Position numbers and translations under genes: made by a program
Origin: a virus
Virus record (IMG/VR): IMGVR_UViG_3300038555_000011
Location: 1 to 42,948 of that record
Direction: 5' to 3' (one strand)
Length of the DNA: 42,948 nucleotides
In this document: positions 22,142 to 31,422 of the stretch, piece after piece
How the letters are laid out: each line of letters begins with the position of its first letter
Numbering within the stretch: the stretch's first letter is position 1
Notes under the pieces: model-generated
Seen by the model: the letters and a program-made list of their open reading frames with translations, nothing else
The model's database searches: none
What the model was told of the DNA's origin: nothing

Positions 22142-23437
22142 TCAGGCCGCGATCTGCTGGGCCTTCATGGCGTCGGGGTTCTTGACCCCGCCACCGACAC
22201 GCTTGGTGGTGTAGAAGTGGACGAAAGGCTTGTTCGTGTACGGATCGCGAAGGACCCGGATGCCGATGCGGTCGACGATGATGTAGGTCTCGGCCATGTC
22301 GCCATACAGCAGGGCGATGTTGCCGGCGGCCACGCCCGGCATCGCGGGCAAATCGACCACGGCTTCGCCATTCAGCGTTGCAGGCTGGCCAAGCGCGAAG
22401 CTCGGCTGCCACAGGTAGTTGCCCTGCCCGTCCTTCAGTTTGCGTGCAGCCGTGGTGGTGGCGCGGTTCATGAAGAACTTGGCGTTGGCCGCGTATTCCG
22501 ACTGAAGTTCGCCGACCAGTGAGAGAATACCGTCACCGGTCAGGGCTGCGGCAGCGCCGGAGTTGACGACACCGATCGCGCCCCACGGGTGCCGAGCCGC
22601 CTGAGCAGCGCCGGTCACATAGGTCAGGATGCCGTGGGGCTTGTTGACCCCGTCGCCGGAAAGGAAGGCGATCCCTTCTTGCCGATCGAACTCGGTCTCC
22701 ACTTCGCCGGCGAGCCAGGCCTCGATGTCGACCTCGGCGTCGTCGATCAGTCCCTGCGAGGCACCGGGGTTGGCGTAGATTTCACCCAGCGGGAAGTCGA
22801 GCGAGGACAGAGCAGGCGTCGTGGTGGCGGGACGGGCGGCCGTCTCTCCGACCCAGCCGGAGCCGACATTCCGGTCAGAAAAGACCTTCTTGAAGCCCGC
22901 GCCACTGATCGCCTGGACCGTCGCGTGCTGACGCATCGGCGAGATCTGCTTCAGTCGGCCGGAGATCGTGCGGTCCCACTCGATCGGAGCGAGGTAACCG
23001 CCCTCGCCGTCCGTCTTGGTCGCGGCGGCGCGCACGCTCTCCAGTTTGTCCGTCAGTGCCCCGGCCTTGAAATAGGCCTGGAACTGATCGGTGTATTCCG
23101 GGTCGCGGGGTGCCTTGCCGCCGTTGGCGGCTCCTGCGGCGATCTTGGCGTTGAGATCGTCGATCGTCTTCTGGAAGCCGTCGATGACGCCGTCGAGAGC
23201 AGCGACCTTGGCGACGATCTCGCCGTCAGCCTTGCCTGCCAGAACCTTGTCGTTCTCCTCGCGAAAGGTGGCGAACGCCTTCTGGACTTCGGCGATCATC
23301 GCCTTCGGGTCGGACACATCGGCCCGGACGGGGCTCGTGTAGGCGCGCGGCGGTTCAGCCTGCGTGGCCGAGGTCAGGGCCATGGCAGCGGCCACGGCCG
23401 AGGATCCCGCCAGCAGGCGGGCGCGGTTGGTATTCAT
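22142..23437 (-). CDS. HK97-fold major capsid protein
   Basis: A 431-residue capsid precursor. Residues 45-110 are a coiled delta/scaffold domain (MIAEVQKAFATFREENDKVLAGK...). The HK97-fold shell follows: GGYLAPIEWDRTI, SPMRQHATVQAISG, GWVGETAARPATTTPALSSLDFPLGEIYANPGASQGLIDDAEVDIEAWL, EFDRQEGIAFLSGDGVNKPHGIL and the terminal YTTKRVGGGVKNPDAMKAQ. The first 29 residues (MNTNRARLLAGSSAVAAAMAL...TQA) unexpectedly look like a Sec signal peptide. The ATG at 23437 has a GGGAGA Shine-Dalgarno seven bases upstream, so this N-terminus is probably translated and later removed with the delta domain. Confidence 0.92.
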   Translation of the reverse strand: MNTNRARLLAGSSAVAAAMALTSATQAEPPRAYTSPVRADVSDPKAMIAEVQKAFATFREENDKVLAGKADGEIVAKVAALDGVIDGFQKTIDDLNAKIAAGAANGGKAPRDPEYTDQFQAYFKAGALTDKLESVRAAATKTDGEGGYLAPIEWDRTISGRLKQISPMRQHATVQAISGAGFKKVFSDRNVGSGWVGETAARPATTTPALSSLDFPLGEIYANPGASQGLIDDAEVDIEAWLAGEVETEFDRQEGIAFLSGDGVNKPHGILTYVTGAAQAARHPWGAIGVVNSGAAAALTGDGILSLVGELQSEYAANAKFFMNRATTTAARKLKDGQGNYLWQPSFALGQPATLNGEAVVDLPAMPGVAAGNIALLYGDMAETYIIVDRIGIRVLRDPYTNKPFVHFYTTKRVGGGVKNPDAMKAQQIAA

Positions 23438-23476
23438 GATGGGTCTCCCTGCGCCCTCGGGCGCGAATGAAGCGCT

Positions 23477-24361
23477 CTAGGCGCGGATGGTGGCCAGCAG
23501 ATCAGCCAAAGGGCCGATCAGGTCGGTGTCACCAGCGCCGGGCGTGGTGTCGGCATCCAGAGCAGCGCCAGGCGTGCCCTTGATCTTGTTGATGCGCTCG
23601 CGCGCCTGCGTTCGGGTCAGACCCGCAGACACCAGCTGCAGCTCCATCGCGCGCAGGTCATTGACCTTGCGGTCCTCTGCCTTGGCCGACTCGTCGACCG
23701 TTAGCTTGTCGGCGGCCAACAGGGCGTCCGCGAATCCGCGCTCGATGGCTGTGGAGCCGGACATGAAGGTCTCGGCGTCCATCCATTTGACGACCGAGGC
23801 CTGATCCTGACCCGCCCGCGCAGCATAGAGATCAGCCATGGCCTGATCGAAGGGTGCCAGCCAGTCAGACATCTCCTTCATGTCGTGACGATTGCCGATC
23901 GCCAGGACCCAGCAGTTATGGATCATCAAGAACGACGCCGCGCCGATTTCAACGGTATCGCCGGCCATGGCGATGATCGAAGCCGCTGAAGCCGCCATCC
24001 CCATGATCTTGACTGTGATCGCCTGCGGATGCTCGCGCAGCACGTTGTAGATGGCGATGCCCTCGAACATGTCGCCACCCGGCGAGTTGATCTGGACCTC
24101 GACCGGGCGGTCGCCGATGGCGCGTAGCTGGGACGCGACCTTCTTCGCGGTGATCCCACCGCCGCTCCAATAGTCCTCGCCGATGATGTCGAACATGGTG
24201 ATGACGTTGTCGCCGCGCTCCAGTGCGCGCACGCCAGAGGCGTCTTCCGACCACTTCTCCAGAACGGACGGCTTGGTAAAAGCCGACACGTCCTGTCGCG
24301 CCGGGACCGGCATGGCACCGGGACGAGCTTTGGCGAAAACTCTAGGGGTCGGTCGGCGCAT
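23477..24361 (-). CDS. ClpP-like head maturation protease
   Basis: A 294-residue prohead protease of the ClpP/S14 type. Substrate-binding INSPGGDMFEGIAIYNVLR, nucleophile Ser in MGMAASAASIIAMAGD and His in MIHNCW are visible; the Asp is probably in the MADLYAARAGQD region. It removes the capsid delta domain after prohead assembly. I use the ATG at 24361 (GGAGG five bases upstream), which overlaps the portal gene by 20 bp; a longer frame upstream is low-complexity. The C-terminal 60 residues are a linker probably serving as scaffold. Confidence 0.9.
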   Translation of the reverse strand: MRRPTPRVFAKARPGAMPVPARQDVSAFTKPSVLEKWSEDASGVRALERGDNVITMFDIIGEDYWSGGGITAKKVASQLRAIGDRPVEVQINSPGGDMFEGIAIYNVLREHPQAITVKIMGMAASAASIIAMAGDTVEIGAASFLMIHNCWVLAIGNRHDMKEMSDWLAPFDQAMADLYAARAGQDQASVVKWMDAETFMSGSTAIERGFADALLAADKLTVDESAKAEDRKVNDLRAMELQLVSAGLTRTQARERINKIKGTPGAALDADTTPGAGDTDLIGPLADLLATIRA

Positions 24362-25643
24362 CTTCGCCTCCAGGCTTGTCGTCGTTGGCGGGCTTGGGCG
24401 GGGTGCCCTGGCTGATTGTGTTGCTGGCCGCATCGGGATCATCCGGCAGGTCGTTAAGACGACGCACCTCGTTGGGCGTCATCCACCCCCGCGCGCCAGG
24501 GCCTCCCAGCGCTTTGCCGAAGAAGTCGGACTGGTCCTTGATGGAGCCGCGCAGCAGGCCGGCCGGATTGAACTTGGCGGCGTAGCGGTCCTTGTCGGTG
24601 CCACTCAGAAGAGATCGCTCGACAGCCTGCTGCCAGGCCTCGAACCATGGCCCGAGCGCGTACTGGACGAAGAACTGACCCAGCGCCTGGATGCCTGAAC
24701 CCCAGCTGGTTTCGTCGACCATCAGCAGGGGGCGGGGCACGCCGGTGAAACGGGCGACCTCCTCGACCTGCATCTTGCGCAACTCAGCCAACTGAGCGTC
24801 GCGAGCCGTCGAGCCGACCGACACGTACTCGGTGCCTTCCTCCAGCAACGGCGTCTTCCCTGCGTTCTCAGCGCCGGTGTAGCGGTCGTTCCAGCTTTCC
24901 TGGAGGCGCGAGAACGCGACGTCACTCAGCCCCCCGGTGGCCTTCAGATAGCCGTCGATGAACGATCCATTTTTGTAGAGCCGCCCGGCCGCGAGTTCTG
25001 CGGACAGGGCCAGGCCGAGCGCGTCACGGGCCTGTTTGACCATGGACAGTCCGTTGACGCCGTTCAGCGAAATGCCGCGCAGATGGAAGATCTGGTCGGC
25101 GCGATAGATAACCTGCGCCCCCTTGGTTGGCTGATACCGGTAGGTTATCGACCAGTCGTCCTGCTGGACCGCCTGCATCTTCTCGCTATGCAGCGGAATC
25201 AGCCGGACGATCTCTTCGCGACCGGTTCGGATCTGGCGCGACCGCACGATCAACGCATAGGCATCGCCGTGGACCAGGGCACGCAGCTGCATCAGGGTCC
25301 GAAAGTCGAAGGCCGTCTGCCAGTTGTTCGGCTCGCGATGCAGCAGACGATACAACGGATGATCCGTCGCCTTCGTCTTGGTCTCCTCGTCGTGGAGGTG
25401 AAACGGCAGCATGCCGATCGCATAGGAAATTAGGCTACAGGCCCGGAACATCGCCGGATTGCGAAGCGCAGCTTCGACCGTCACCACCTGCCCCGAAAGG
25501 CTCTCCAGCCCCGACCGCACAAAGTCGCGGATGCGGGGGTCATCCAGCGACAGGAAGCCCGCGCTCTCTGCATGCACGGCGCGAACCGGGTTCGCCGATG
25601 TCGTCGCCGGGCGGTCCCAGAAGCGGAGGTCGCGAAGTTTCAT
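24342..25643 (-). CDS. HK97-family portal protein
   Basis: A 433-residue portal of the HK97 family, normal length. Features: EAALRNPAMFRACSLISYAIGMLPFHLH, HPLYRLLHREPNNWQTAFDFRTLMQLRALVHGDAYALIVR, IFHLRGISLNGVNGLSMV and the basket/stem with EVARFTGVPRPLLMV. It forms the dodecameric DNA entry ring. One dispersed palindrome codes A-N-P-V-R near its N-terminus (25582-25594). Confidence 0.93.
   Translation of the reverse strand: MKLRDLRFWDRPATTSANPVRAVHAESAGFLSLDDPRIRDFVRSGLESLSGQVVTVEAALRNPAMFRACSLISYAIGMLPFHLHDEETKTKATDHPLYRLLHREPNNWQTAFDFRTLMQLRALVHGDAYALIVRSRQIRTGREEIVRLIPLHSEKMQAVQQDDWSITYRYQPTKGAQVIYRADQIFHLRGISLNGVNGLSMVKQARDALGLALSAELAAGRLYKNGSFIDGYLKATGGLSDVAFSRLQESWNDRYTGAENAGKTPLLEEGTEYVSVGSTARDAQLAELRKMQVEEVARFTGVPRPLLMVDETSWGSGIQALGQFFVQYALGPWFEAWQQAVERSLLSGTDKDRYAAKFNPAGLLRGSIKDQSDFFGKALGGPGARGWMTPNEVRRLNDLPDDPDAASNTISQGTPPKPANDDKPGGEDAPTDP
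25582..25594. repeat. Dispersed palindrome CGAACC-S-GGTTCG, copy 5
   Basis: Full 15-bp form GCGAACCGGGTTCGC at 25581-25595, near the 5' end of the portal gene; minus-strand reading A-N-P-V-R. Confidence 0.85.
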
Positions 25644-25652
25644 GCGCGCTCC

Positions 25653-27362
25653 TCAAACCATCCGAATGCCGCGCCGCTCGTAGACGGAGGCACCTTGGGC
25701 AGCCGGGTTTCGGCTCATCAGCATCATGGCGTTGAACGCCGCGACCAGCGGGTCGATCTTGGCGCGGCCGGCCGACTGTTTGGTCACGATTACCGCGCCG
25801 CCTCTGACCTCGACCTTGGCGTTGCCGGCGCACCACGTCATCAGAGGCTGCCCGCCATGGACCAGGGTCTTGTTCTTCAGTTTCAGCTCGCTGCCCCACG
25901 ACGCCGGGGCCAGGGCGTAGCCCTGTCGGATGGCGACGTACTGGCCATCCTCGATACCCCGCGCCACCAGTTCCTCGACCAGCTCAGCGACGCCTGCAGG
26001 GTCGAGGCCGACGCCTTCCTTTTCCGGAATCAGCCCGGAAGCCTTGACGCGCTTGGTGATCTCGGCCGCTTCGATCACCGGCAGCATGGGGTCGGCGCAC
26101 AGCGTCAGATCCCCGGCCGTCTGGAAGTCCCGCAGTCGCGGCGCGATCTCCTGGCGCAGCGTCAGGACGTCATCATGGGCCCAGGCGTGGACCCACAGAA
26201 GCCAGCGGCGCGTCTCCCGTTCGCGCCCGAGGATCGCAATAGCGAACAGGTCATCCAGCCCGCCGCCGTCGATGCCGACTGTGACGACTTCCGACCGCGC
26301 CAACAGGGCCTCAAGCGTCAGGCCTGCCTCGGCCGCGGCCTCCCAATAGTCGGCACCGCGCCAGCGATCGTTCGCCAGCCGCAAGCCGATCTCGATGTTC
26401 AGATGCTTCGCCAGAAAGACCTGCAGCTCACCGCCCGTGGCGTTGATGACCTTTCGCAGTTCCTGGACAAGCCATTCCAGATCGACCGAGCGGCCGATGT
26501 TGGGATTTGTGATGTAGAAGTTCGCCGGGTCCAGGTAGGCCTTTGCCTCGATCATGGCCGCGGGGAACTCATAAATCACCGGCAGAGAACGGGTATCGAC
26601 CACGACCCCGTCCCGCACGTTTCGGAAGTAGGTCAACTTGGCCTTGAAGACGCCCGCCGGTTCTTCATCCGACTGGGTCGAGGCCCAGATCACGAAGCCC
26701 TCGGGCCGCGAAACCATCCCGCCGGTCGCCTCGCGCAGCATGGCGTCCGCCTTGGGGCGCTTACCGAAGACCCAGAGTTCATCGACGAAGATGAAGCCCG
26801 CCTTTTTGCCCGAGACCGTGTCCGTGTCCGCCGCGACGACCTTCAGCTTCGCGTCGGTAACCCGGTGGGTGATCGTCCGCGTGTGGTCCTGAATGTGCAG
26901 AAGTTGTTCAAGGTCGGGATCCGCCTTGACCATGCCCCGGGCCGGTTCGAAGGCGTTGTTCGCGACCTCGAGCGTAGGCGCCAGGATCAGCAGTTCGGCC
27001 GAGTGCCGCCAGTTCCGGATCAGCGCCGTGACCATGATCCCGGCCGCGATCGTGGACTTGGAGTTCTTCTTGCTGATCAGCAGGAAGAACTCGTTGATGA
27101 GCCGTCGGCCTGCGGCGGCGTCATAGGCCCCGAAGATCGCTGCGACGAAGTTGAAGACCCACTCCTCACAGGCCTCGCCGAAGGTCGGCGGTCGAAGGGC
27201 ACCCAGCCCGGCATCCCAAACGGGCGGAGCATCGACGATCTTCAGGGACTTGAAGACCGCCAGCGCGTCTGTGGCCTCGTCCTCGAACAGGGGGGACGGG
27301 ATCAACGATCGACCGTCAACAACCCGCTCCTCCCAGTCGGTGCAGGCCGTTGACCAACTCAT
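25653..27362 (-). CDS. terL: Terminase large subunit
   Basis: A 569-residue packaging motor. The ATPase P-loop-like motif is SKKNSKST (residues 97-104), Walker B is GFIFVDELW (about 190), and the C-terminal nuclease domain begins GIDGGGLDD with the metal-binding Asp. The sequence is of the HK97/YmfN type with the conserved [10 protein letters not shown] linker. ATG coupled to the small-subunit stop (ATGA). Confidence 0.94.
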   Translation of the reverse strand: MSWSTACTDWEERVVDGRSLIPSPLFEDEATDALAVFKSLKIVDAPPVWDAGLGALRPPTFGEACEEWVFNFVAAIFGAYDAAAGRRLINEFFLLISKKNSKSTIAAGIMVTALIRNWRHSAELLILAPTLEVANNAFEPARGMVKADPDLEQLLHIQDHTRTITHRVTDAKLKVVAADTDTVSGKKAGFIFVDELWVFGKRPKADAMLREATGGMVSRPEGFVIWASTQSDEEPAGVFKAKLTYFRNVRDGVVVDTRSLPVIYEFPAAMIEAKAYLDPANFYITNPNIGRSVDLEWLVQELRKVINATGGELQVFLAKHLNIEIGLRLANDRWRGADYWEAAAEAGLTLEALLARSEVVTVGIDGGGLDDLFAIAILGRERETRRWLLWVHAWAHDDVLTLRQEIAPRLRDFQTAGDLTLCADPMLPVIEAAEITKRVKASGLIPEKEGVGLDPAGVAELVEELVARGIEDGQYVAIRQGYALAPASWGSELKLKNKTLVHGGQPLMTWCAGNAKVEVRGGAVIVTKQSAGRAKIDPLVAAFNAMMLMSRNPAAQGASVYERRGIRMV

Positions 27363-27832
27363 GCGTCGTTGTCGATCGCCAGCCGCGGGCCTGCAGGAGT
27401 CGCGAACCTGCCACCGACCGCGCGCGCCGCCTCGGCCCTCTGAACTTTCAGGCCCGGCTCAGGCGAGCGCGGTTCGCGGCTCTTGACCCTGGTCTCGGCT
27501 GCCTTGGCCTCGCCTTTTCCAAACGTCTCGCGGATGAACCGAGCCGCCCCGACGTTGCCCGCCTTGGCCTTCTTCCACATCGCCTCGGCCAGTACGGCGT
27601 TCGCCATCGCGGCCCCCCCGTCCAGCTCCCGAAAATAATACTTCCGCAGCGTGGGTTCGCTTAGCACCAGCCGCGACGCGATCTGCTCGACCGTCAGGCC
27701 CGAAGCCCGCAAAACCGCAACCTGTTCAGCTACTTGCGTCAAACGCTTGTGCCGCTTGCGGCCCCGCGGATCGGGCTCCGGGGTCCAGGGATCGCCCCAC
27801 AGATCAACCAGCCCCTCGTTTTCATCGGCCAT
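27359..27832 (-). CDS. terS: Terminase small subunit
   Basis: A 157-residue DNA-recognition subunit of terminase. The N-terminal region has a helix-turn-helix ([33 protein letters not shown]), followed by an oligomerisation helix ([25 protein letters not shown]) and a basic tail. I start it at ATG 27832 (GGAGA upstream); the longer frame runs into unrelated sequence. It should bind the packaging site, probably within or near 27833-27908. Confidence 0.8.
   Translation of the reverse strand: MADENEGLVDLWGDPWTPEPDPRGRKRHKRLTQVAEQVAVLRASGLTVEQIASRLVLSEPTLRKYYFRELDGGAAMANAVLAEAMWKKAKAGNVGAARFIRETFGKGEAKAAETRVKSREPRSPEPGLKVQRAEAARAVGGRFATPAGPRLAIDNDA
27463..27477. repeat. Degenerate relative of the dispersed palindrome
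   Basis: GCGAGCGCGGTTCGC, 13 of 15 positions match GCGAACCCGGTTCGC; the right half is exact. Inside terS. It could be a decayed or weak site, or chance. Confidence 0.35.
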
Positions 27833-27908
27833 CGGAAAAAATCTCCGAATGAGAGGGAGGCCGGTCCCGGAGAGAGAGAGGGCCCAGACTTTCGCCCCCC
27901 CCTCCCGA
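27833..27908. other. Gap between HNH and terS genes, candidate packaging site
   Basis: 76 bp with striking composition: a GAGAGAGAGAG run (about 27880-27890) and a C8 run at 27895-27902. Between an HNH gene and terS this is where cos-type phages carry their cohesive end site. No direct cos signature can be read. Confidence 0.35.
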
Positions 27909-28289
27909 TCAGTCCCAGACGCCGATGGTGTGGCGGCTGATCTGTTCTTCGGTCTGGATGAGACTGTCGTGGATAGCCTTCGAGACTGTCTCGATGTTGT
28001 CCGGGTCCCAGAACAGCTTGGCGTTGCCCCGGTGCGGCTGCTTGTGGTTGGCAACAGGGCTGTCATGCGCAGGGTAGTGGCCTGAACAGATCACGCCCGA
28101 CCGCTGGCAGGTATAGGCGTCGCGGACATGGACCTCCTGCTTCAGGTCTCGCCAGCGTTTCGTCTTGTACCAGGCCTTCCACGGACCGCTTGCCAACCGT
28201 GTCGGGGATCGCCCGGCAGCCTCAGATGCGAAGCCGGTCAAGCGGGGGGGTACGGACATCCTGGACGCCGGCCGCGTCAACTTGCCCAT
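27909..28289 (-). CDS. HNH endonuclease next to terminase
   Basis: A 126-residue HNH nuclease. The core is VRDAYTCQRSGVICSGHYPAHDSPVANHKQPHRG...LFWDPDNIETVSKAIHDS: the N-H-K-x-x-H of the first H block, N in the DNIETVSKAIHDS helix and the terminal H. The start is ATG 28289 with GGAGGGG seven bases upstream. HNH proteins beside terminase genes of cos phages (for example HK97 gp74) are needed for terminase to cut concatemers, and the context argues for the same role here. Confidence 0.82.
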   Translation of the reverse strand: MGKLTRPASRMSVPPRLTGFASEAAGRSPTRLASGPWKAWYKTKRWRDLKQEVHVRDAYTCQRSGVICSGHYPAHDSPVANHKQPHRGNAKLFWDPDNIETVSKAIHDSLIQTEEQISRHTIGVWD

Positions 28290-28307
28290 GCGCCCCTCCG
28301 GATACAC

Positions 28308-28339
28308 GAAGCCCGCCTCCGGGGACCGGGGCGGGCTTC
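28308..28339. terminator. Hairpin between HNH gene and replication arm
   Basis: Stem GAAGCCCGCC / GGCGGGCTTC (10 bp) with a 12-base loop. No T-tract, but its site between leftward operons fits a transcriptional boundary. 28340-28389 holds nothing else. Confidence 0.5.
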
Positions 28340-28389
28340 TGGCGCAGTTCGCGATGTGGTCCTTTGATGCCGTTAGTTGCCCCGCTCTG

Positions 28390-29322
28390 TCAACGGGCCT
28401 CCGGCAGGTTGTCCGAAACGACTGTGAGGGCCAGCGCCAGACCCTCTGCCAGCCGAACCCGACGACGCGCCGCTGTGGAGATGCTGTTCACCGTCCGCGC
28501 CTCGCCTGCAATCAGACGCAGGGCCAGCAAGGCGTCCGGGTGCAGCCGGGTCGAGACTGCAGCCTCCATCGCGCGAACCCGGTTCGCCACCGCCGCCCGA
28601 CGCGAGGCGGCCCGGTACTGGGTCCAGAGGGTCGACTGCCGATGCTCCCGGTCCGAGACCTCAAGGCAGGACTTCAGCGAGGCCTGCGCCAGCTCGTACC
28701 AGGCCCGATACCGCAACCCGACCGCCAGCTGATGCGTCGTCAACGCCCCGCTTTCGTGCAGCATCACCAGACCATCCCTCGTCTTCAGCCGCCGGGTCAC
28801 CTGTCCGCGCCGGATGTCCAGAACCTGATCGGCGGCCACGCCCTCTCGCACGGCGTCCAGTGCGATCGTCTGGGTCAGCCGAAGGTCATCGCGCAGCGAC
28901 GACGCCCGGCCGGCCCGGTCCCGGGTCACCGTCATCCGCATCCGCGCGGCCTGTGAGCGCGCGGCGGTCGCCGGCTTGCCCTTCACCGACTGGATCCGCG
29001 CGGCCATCGCCTCGACCACGTCCGCCTCGGCCAGGGTGGCCAGCTCCGCCGCCGACCAGTCCGGCTCATCTTCGCCGTCCCTCAGCGCCACGGCCCGGTG
29101 ACGCTCCAGCCGGCGACGACGCCGGTCCGCCCTCAGCCGCCCACCCTCACGATCCAGCCGCGCCTGCCCCTCGGCCAGTGTCAGGCCCGACGCCACCAGC
29201 GCCAGGGCCCTGCGGAACGGCCCCAGATCCAGCCCGGCCGCCGGCGGGCCTTCCTCAAAGGGTTCAGCCTGAAGGCTGTTTTGATCTTCGATCCTTATTT
29301 TGGCTTGAGCCATATCCAACAT
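28390..29322 (-). CDS. Helical DNA-associated hypothetical protein (possibly DUF6456-like)
   Basis: A 310-residue Arg/Ala-rich helical protein. The C-terminal half (HESGALTTHQLAVGLRYRAWYELAQ...ALLALRLIAGEARTVNSIST) weakly recalls the DUF6456 domain found in Caulobacterales regulators and prophages; I hold this with low confidence. The middle is strongly basic (RADRRRRRLERHR). Start uncertain: ATG 29322 or ATG 29313. It lies downstream of the helicase, across a repeat-rich gap, and may act in replication or late gene control. It holds copy 6 of the dispersed palindrome (A-N-R-V-R). Confidence 0.5.
   Translation of the reverse strand: MLDMAQAKIRIEDQNSLQAEPFEEGPPAAGLDLGPFRRALALVASGLTLAEGQARLDREGGRLRADRRRRRLERHRAVALRDGEDEPDWSAAELATLAEADVVEAMAARIQSVKGKPATAARSQAARMRMTVTRDRAGRASSLRDDLRLTQTIALDAVREGVAADQVLDIRRGQVTRRLKTRDGLVMLHESGALTTHQLAVGLRYRAWYELAQASLKSCLEVSDREHRQSTLWTQYRAASRRAAVANRVRAMEAAVSTRLHPDALLALRLIAGEARTVNSISTAARRRVRLAEGLALALTVVSDNLPEAR
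28574..28586. repeat. Dispersed palindrome CGAACC-S-GGTTCG, copy 6
   Basis: Full 15-bp form GCGAACCCGGTTCGC at 28573-28587; minus-strand reading A-N-R-V-R in the helical hypothetical protein. Confidence 0.85.
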
Positions 29323-29455
29323 CCAAACCCGAAGGGTCACACCTGAAAACGCACCGCACTCACCTCGCCAGACGGACCCAGACGAACAGACCCGCCCGCA
29401 TCCATCACGCCCCGCACGGGCGCACGCCCGCCCGCTATCCGCTCAACACCGGCTG

Positions 29456-29622
29456 ATTGTCTGGACTGTCTGGACTGTCTGTTGATCCAATGATTTCAAC
29501 AGGTTGTCGCCAGACAGACACAGGCGGACAGACAGTCGCGATTGTCTGGCCGGGCGGCCTGCGACCGGTCGCCCCCTGTTTCCCCACCGCCCGAAGGTCT
29601 GGACTGTCTGTAACTGTCTGCC
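29456..29622. repeat. TGTCTG/CAGACA iteron-like cluster downstream of helicase gene
   Basis: In the 303-bp gap 29323-29625, TGTCTG or its complement recurs: three tandem 9-bp units TGTCTGGAC at 29458, 29467 and 29476; CAGACAG at 29511 and 29529; TGTCTG at 29543, 29605 and 29615; GGTCTG at 29596. The arrangement, direct units followed by inverted ones beside a primase-helicase gene, resembles replication iterons or a multi-site operator. The rest of the gap (29341-29455) shows no gene. Confidence 0.65.
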
Positions 29623-29625
29623 GGA

Positions 29626-31422
29626 TCATCGATCGAACGGGCTCTCATCGTCGGCCGGGAAATGGCCGGACAGGCCGCCCCCTGACGGGCCGCCGGCGCT
29701 CGCGCCCGAACCCGGTTCGCCTCGCTCATCCTCGCTGTCGCGAGCCAGTGCCCGGCGATCTTCCTCCAGCTCGGCCGGGGTCTTCAGACGCGCGCCCTTG
29801 CGCATCACCCGGCCCAGGCCGTCCAGCTTTGACCTCAGGATCTGCCGCTCACCCAGCGCTGTGCCGAACGCGCGCTGCGTCATCACCTTGGCGTCCGGGT
29901 CCGCCTTGGACATCCAGGCCTTGAAGTCGTCGTAGAACTCGCTGGCCAGCGTCTCGATCTGTGGCTCGATCACCACACGTTCGGCCAGCCATTCCCCAAA
30001 CGGGCTGGACCCCTTGCGATAGTCGATCAGCGCCTCGCTTACCCGCTTGGGCGGATCCAGCCCGACCCGCAACCAGTCGCCGACGCCGTCCAGCAACCAG
30101 TTCAGGATGCCGGGCCCTTCCTCGCGCGCCAGGATCTTGTCGAAGTCCTTAATGCGATCGACCTTGGCGACCCGCACCTCCCACAGGACGATAAACACCC
30201 GTCGCCAGATGCCTTCGTCATCGCCCTTGATCACCGGCCGGGTGTTGCACTCCATCTGGACCTTGCCCTTGGGCATGAACTCGAACTGGTCCTGCCTCAG
30301 GCGTCGAGCGGCGAGGGGCGCGCCTCCGGTGAAGGACTTGATCATGGCCTCGTTCAGCTTCGCGCCGCGGGGCGGTTCGGCCGTACAGACCATCCGGGTC
30401 TCGCCGGCCAGCCGCGCCACGTCCGATGACGCGTCCGACCCCGATCGCTGGCCGGTGTCGAGGAAGGTCTTCACATCCGAGGTTACGGCGTAATCGCCGA
30501 CGATCCGCCGCACCGCCCCGATCATGGTCGACTTGCCGTCACCGCCCAGACCCTGGTGGATGAAGAAGGCCTGTTCCGACGTGTCGCCCGTGACCGAATA
30601 GCCCATGATCCGGCGCAGGAACTCGCGCATTGGCTCGGTGGGCTGCCATTTGACCAGCGACCCGTCCCACTTCGGAGCCTTGGCCTCGGGGTAGTAATCG
30701 ACCTCCATCAATCGGGTGATCCGGTCCGCCGGGTCGTGGGCGGGCATGAAACGCAGCGTCCAGTCCGGCTTGCGCCCCTGACCGGAGTTGACCCAACGCA
30801 GCGTCCCGTTCCGAACATTCAGGACCAGAGGATCCGGGTCGAACGCCTCCAGCTCGACCAGCAGATAGGATTCCGCCTGCGCCAGCATCGCCGCCGTCCG
30901 GCCCGCGTTCCCGCTGGCCCGGCTGAACTCATAGAACTCGGCCACCTGCGGCGGTGTCCGCTCCTTCTTCGCCTTGGTCGCCGAGGTGGACCTGGCCGCA
31001 TCCAGCGCCGCCTCGCGCCGCTCGGCCTCACTGGTCGCCGACGCCTCGACCGGAGCTGGCGCATCGTCCGCCGGGGCCTCGCGCCCCTTCTTCCCGGCCA
31101 GATGGTCGTCCAGCGCCTTGGCCTGCCCGAACAGGCCTTCTGCCACCTTGTGCGCCAGCTTGCGCGCCATCGCCTGCCCGTGGGCCAGATTCCAGCGCCG
31201 CCCGTCGAAAGCGATCCAGCCGTGATCGCGCAGATAAAGCAGCCGCGCGCCGCTCAGCAGCACCTCGTCATCGTCACCGAACACACCGCCGGCCAGGCGG
31301 ATCAACCGCTTGGCGTTGCCTAGGTCGTTCAGTTCGAACCACATCAGCTCCTGCGGCGACGGTGCCGCCGGCAGGCCACCCAGATCACCGAGGCCGGCAA
31401 ACCCAAATCCGTCCGCGCTCAT
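29626..31422 (-). CDS. P4/D5-type primase-helicase (SF3)
   Basis: A 598-residue replicative helicase. The N-terminal D5_N-type region includes WNLAHGQAMARKLAHKVAEGLF. Walker A is HQGLGGDGKST, followed by the SF3 B region with VCTAEPPRGAKLNEAMIKSFTGG and motif C near ARRLRQDQFEFMPKGKVQMECNTRPVIKGDDEGIWRR. The C-terminal 60 residues are a disordered, acidic Gly/Ser-rich tail. Its ATG is coupled to the primase stop (ATGA). Together they should start and drive phage DNA replication. Copy 7 of the palindrome lies near its 3' end. Confidence 0.9.
   Translation of the reverse strand: MSADGFGFAGLGDLGGLPAAPSPQELMWFELNDLGNAKRLIRLAGGVFGDDDEVLLSGARLLYLRDHGWIAFDGRRWNLAHGQAMARKLAHKVAEGLFGQAKALDDHLAGKKGREAPADDAPAPVEASATSEAERREAALDAARSTSATKAKKERTPPQVAEFYEFSRASGNAGRTAAMLAQAESYLLVELEAFDPDPLVLNVRNGTLRWVNSGQGRKPDWTLRFMPAHDPADRITRLMEVDYYPEAKAPKWDGSLVKWQPTEPMREFLRRIMGYSVTGDTSEQAFFIHQGLGGDGKSTMIGAVRRIVGDYAVTSDVKTFLDTGQRSGSDASSDVARLAGETRMVCTAEPPRGAKLNEAMIKSFTGGAPLAARRLRQDQFEFMPKGKVQMECNTRPVIKGDDEGIWRRVFIVLWEVRVAKVDRIKDFDKILAREEGPGILNWLLDGVGDWLRVGLDPPKRVSEALIDYRKGSSPFGEWLAERVVIEPQIETLASEFYDDFKAWMSKADPDAKVMTQRAFGTALGERQILRSKLDGLGRVMRKGARLKTPAELEEDRRALARDSEDERGEPGSGASAGGPSGGGLSGHFPADDESPFDR
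29707..29719. repeat. Dispersed palindrome CGAACC-S-GGTTCG, copy 7
   Basis: Exact 13-bp copy with central C, at the 3' end of the helicase gene and about 85 bp from the iteron-like cluster; minus-strand reading G-E-P-G-S. Confidence 0.85.

Noticed and set aside
25572-27353. Plus-strand open frame of 593 codons opposite terL
   Set aside because: Antisense shadow of the terminase large subunit, which carries clear Walker and nuclease motifs.
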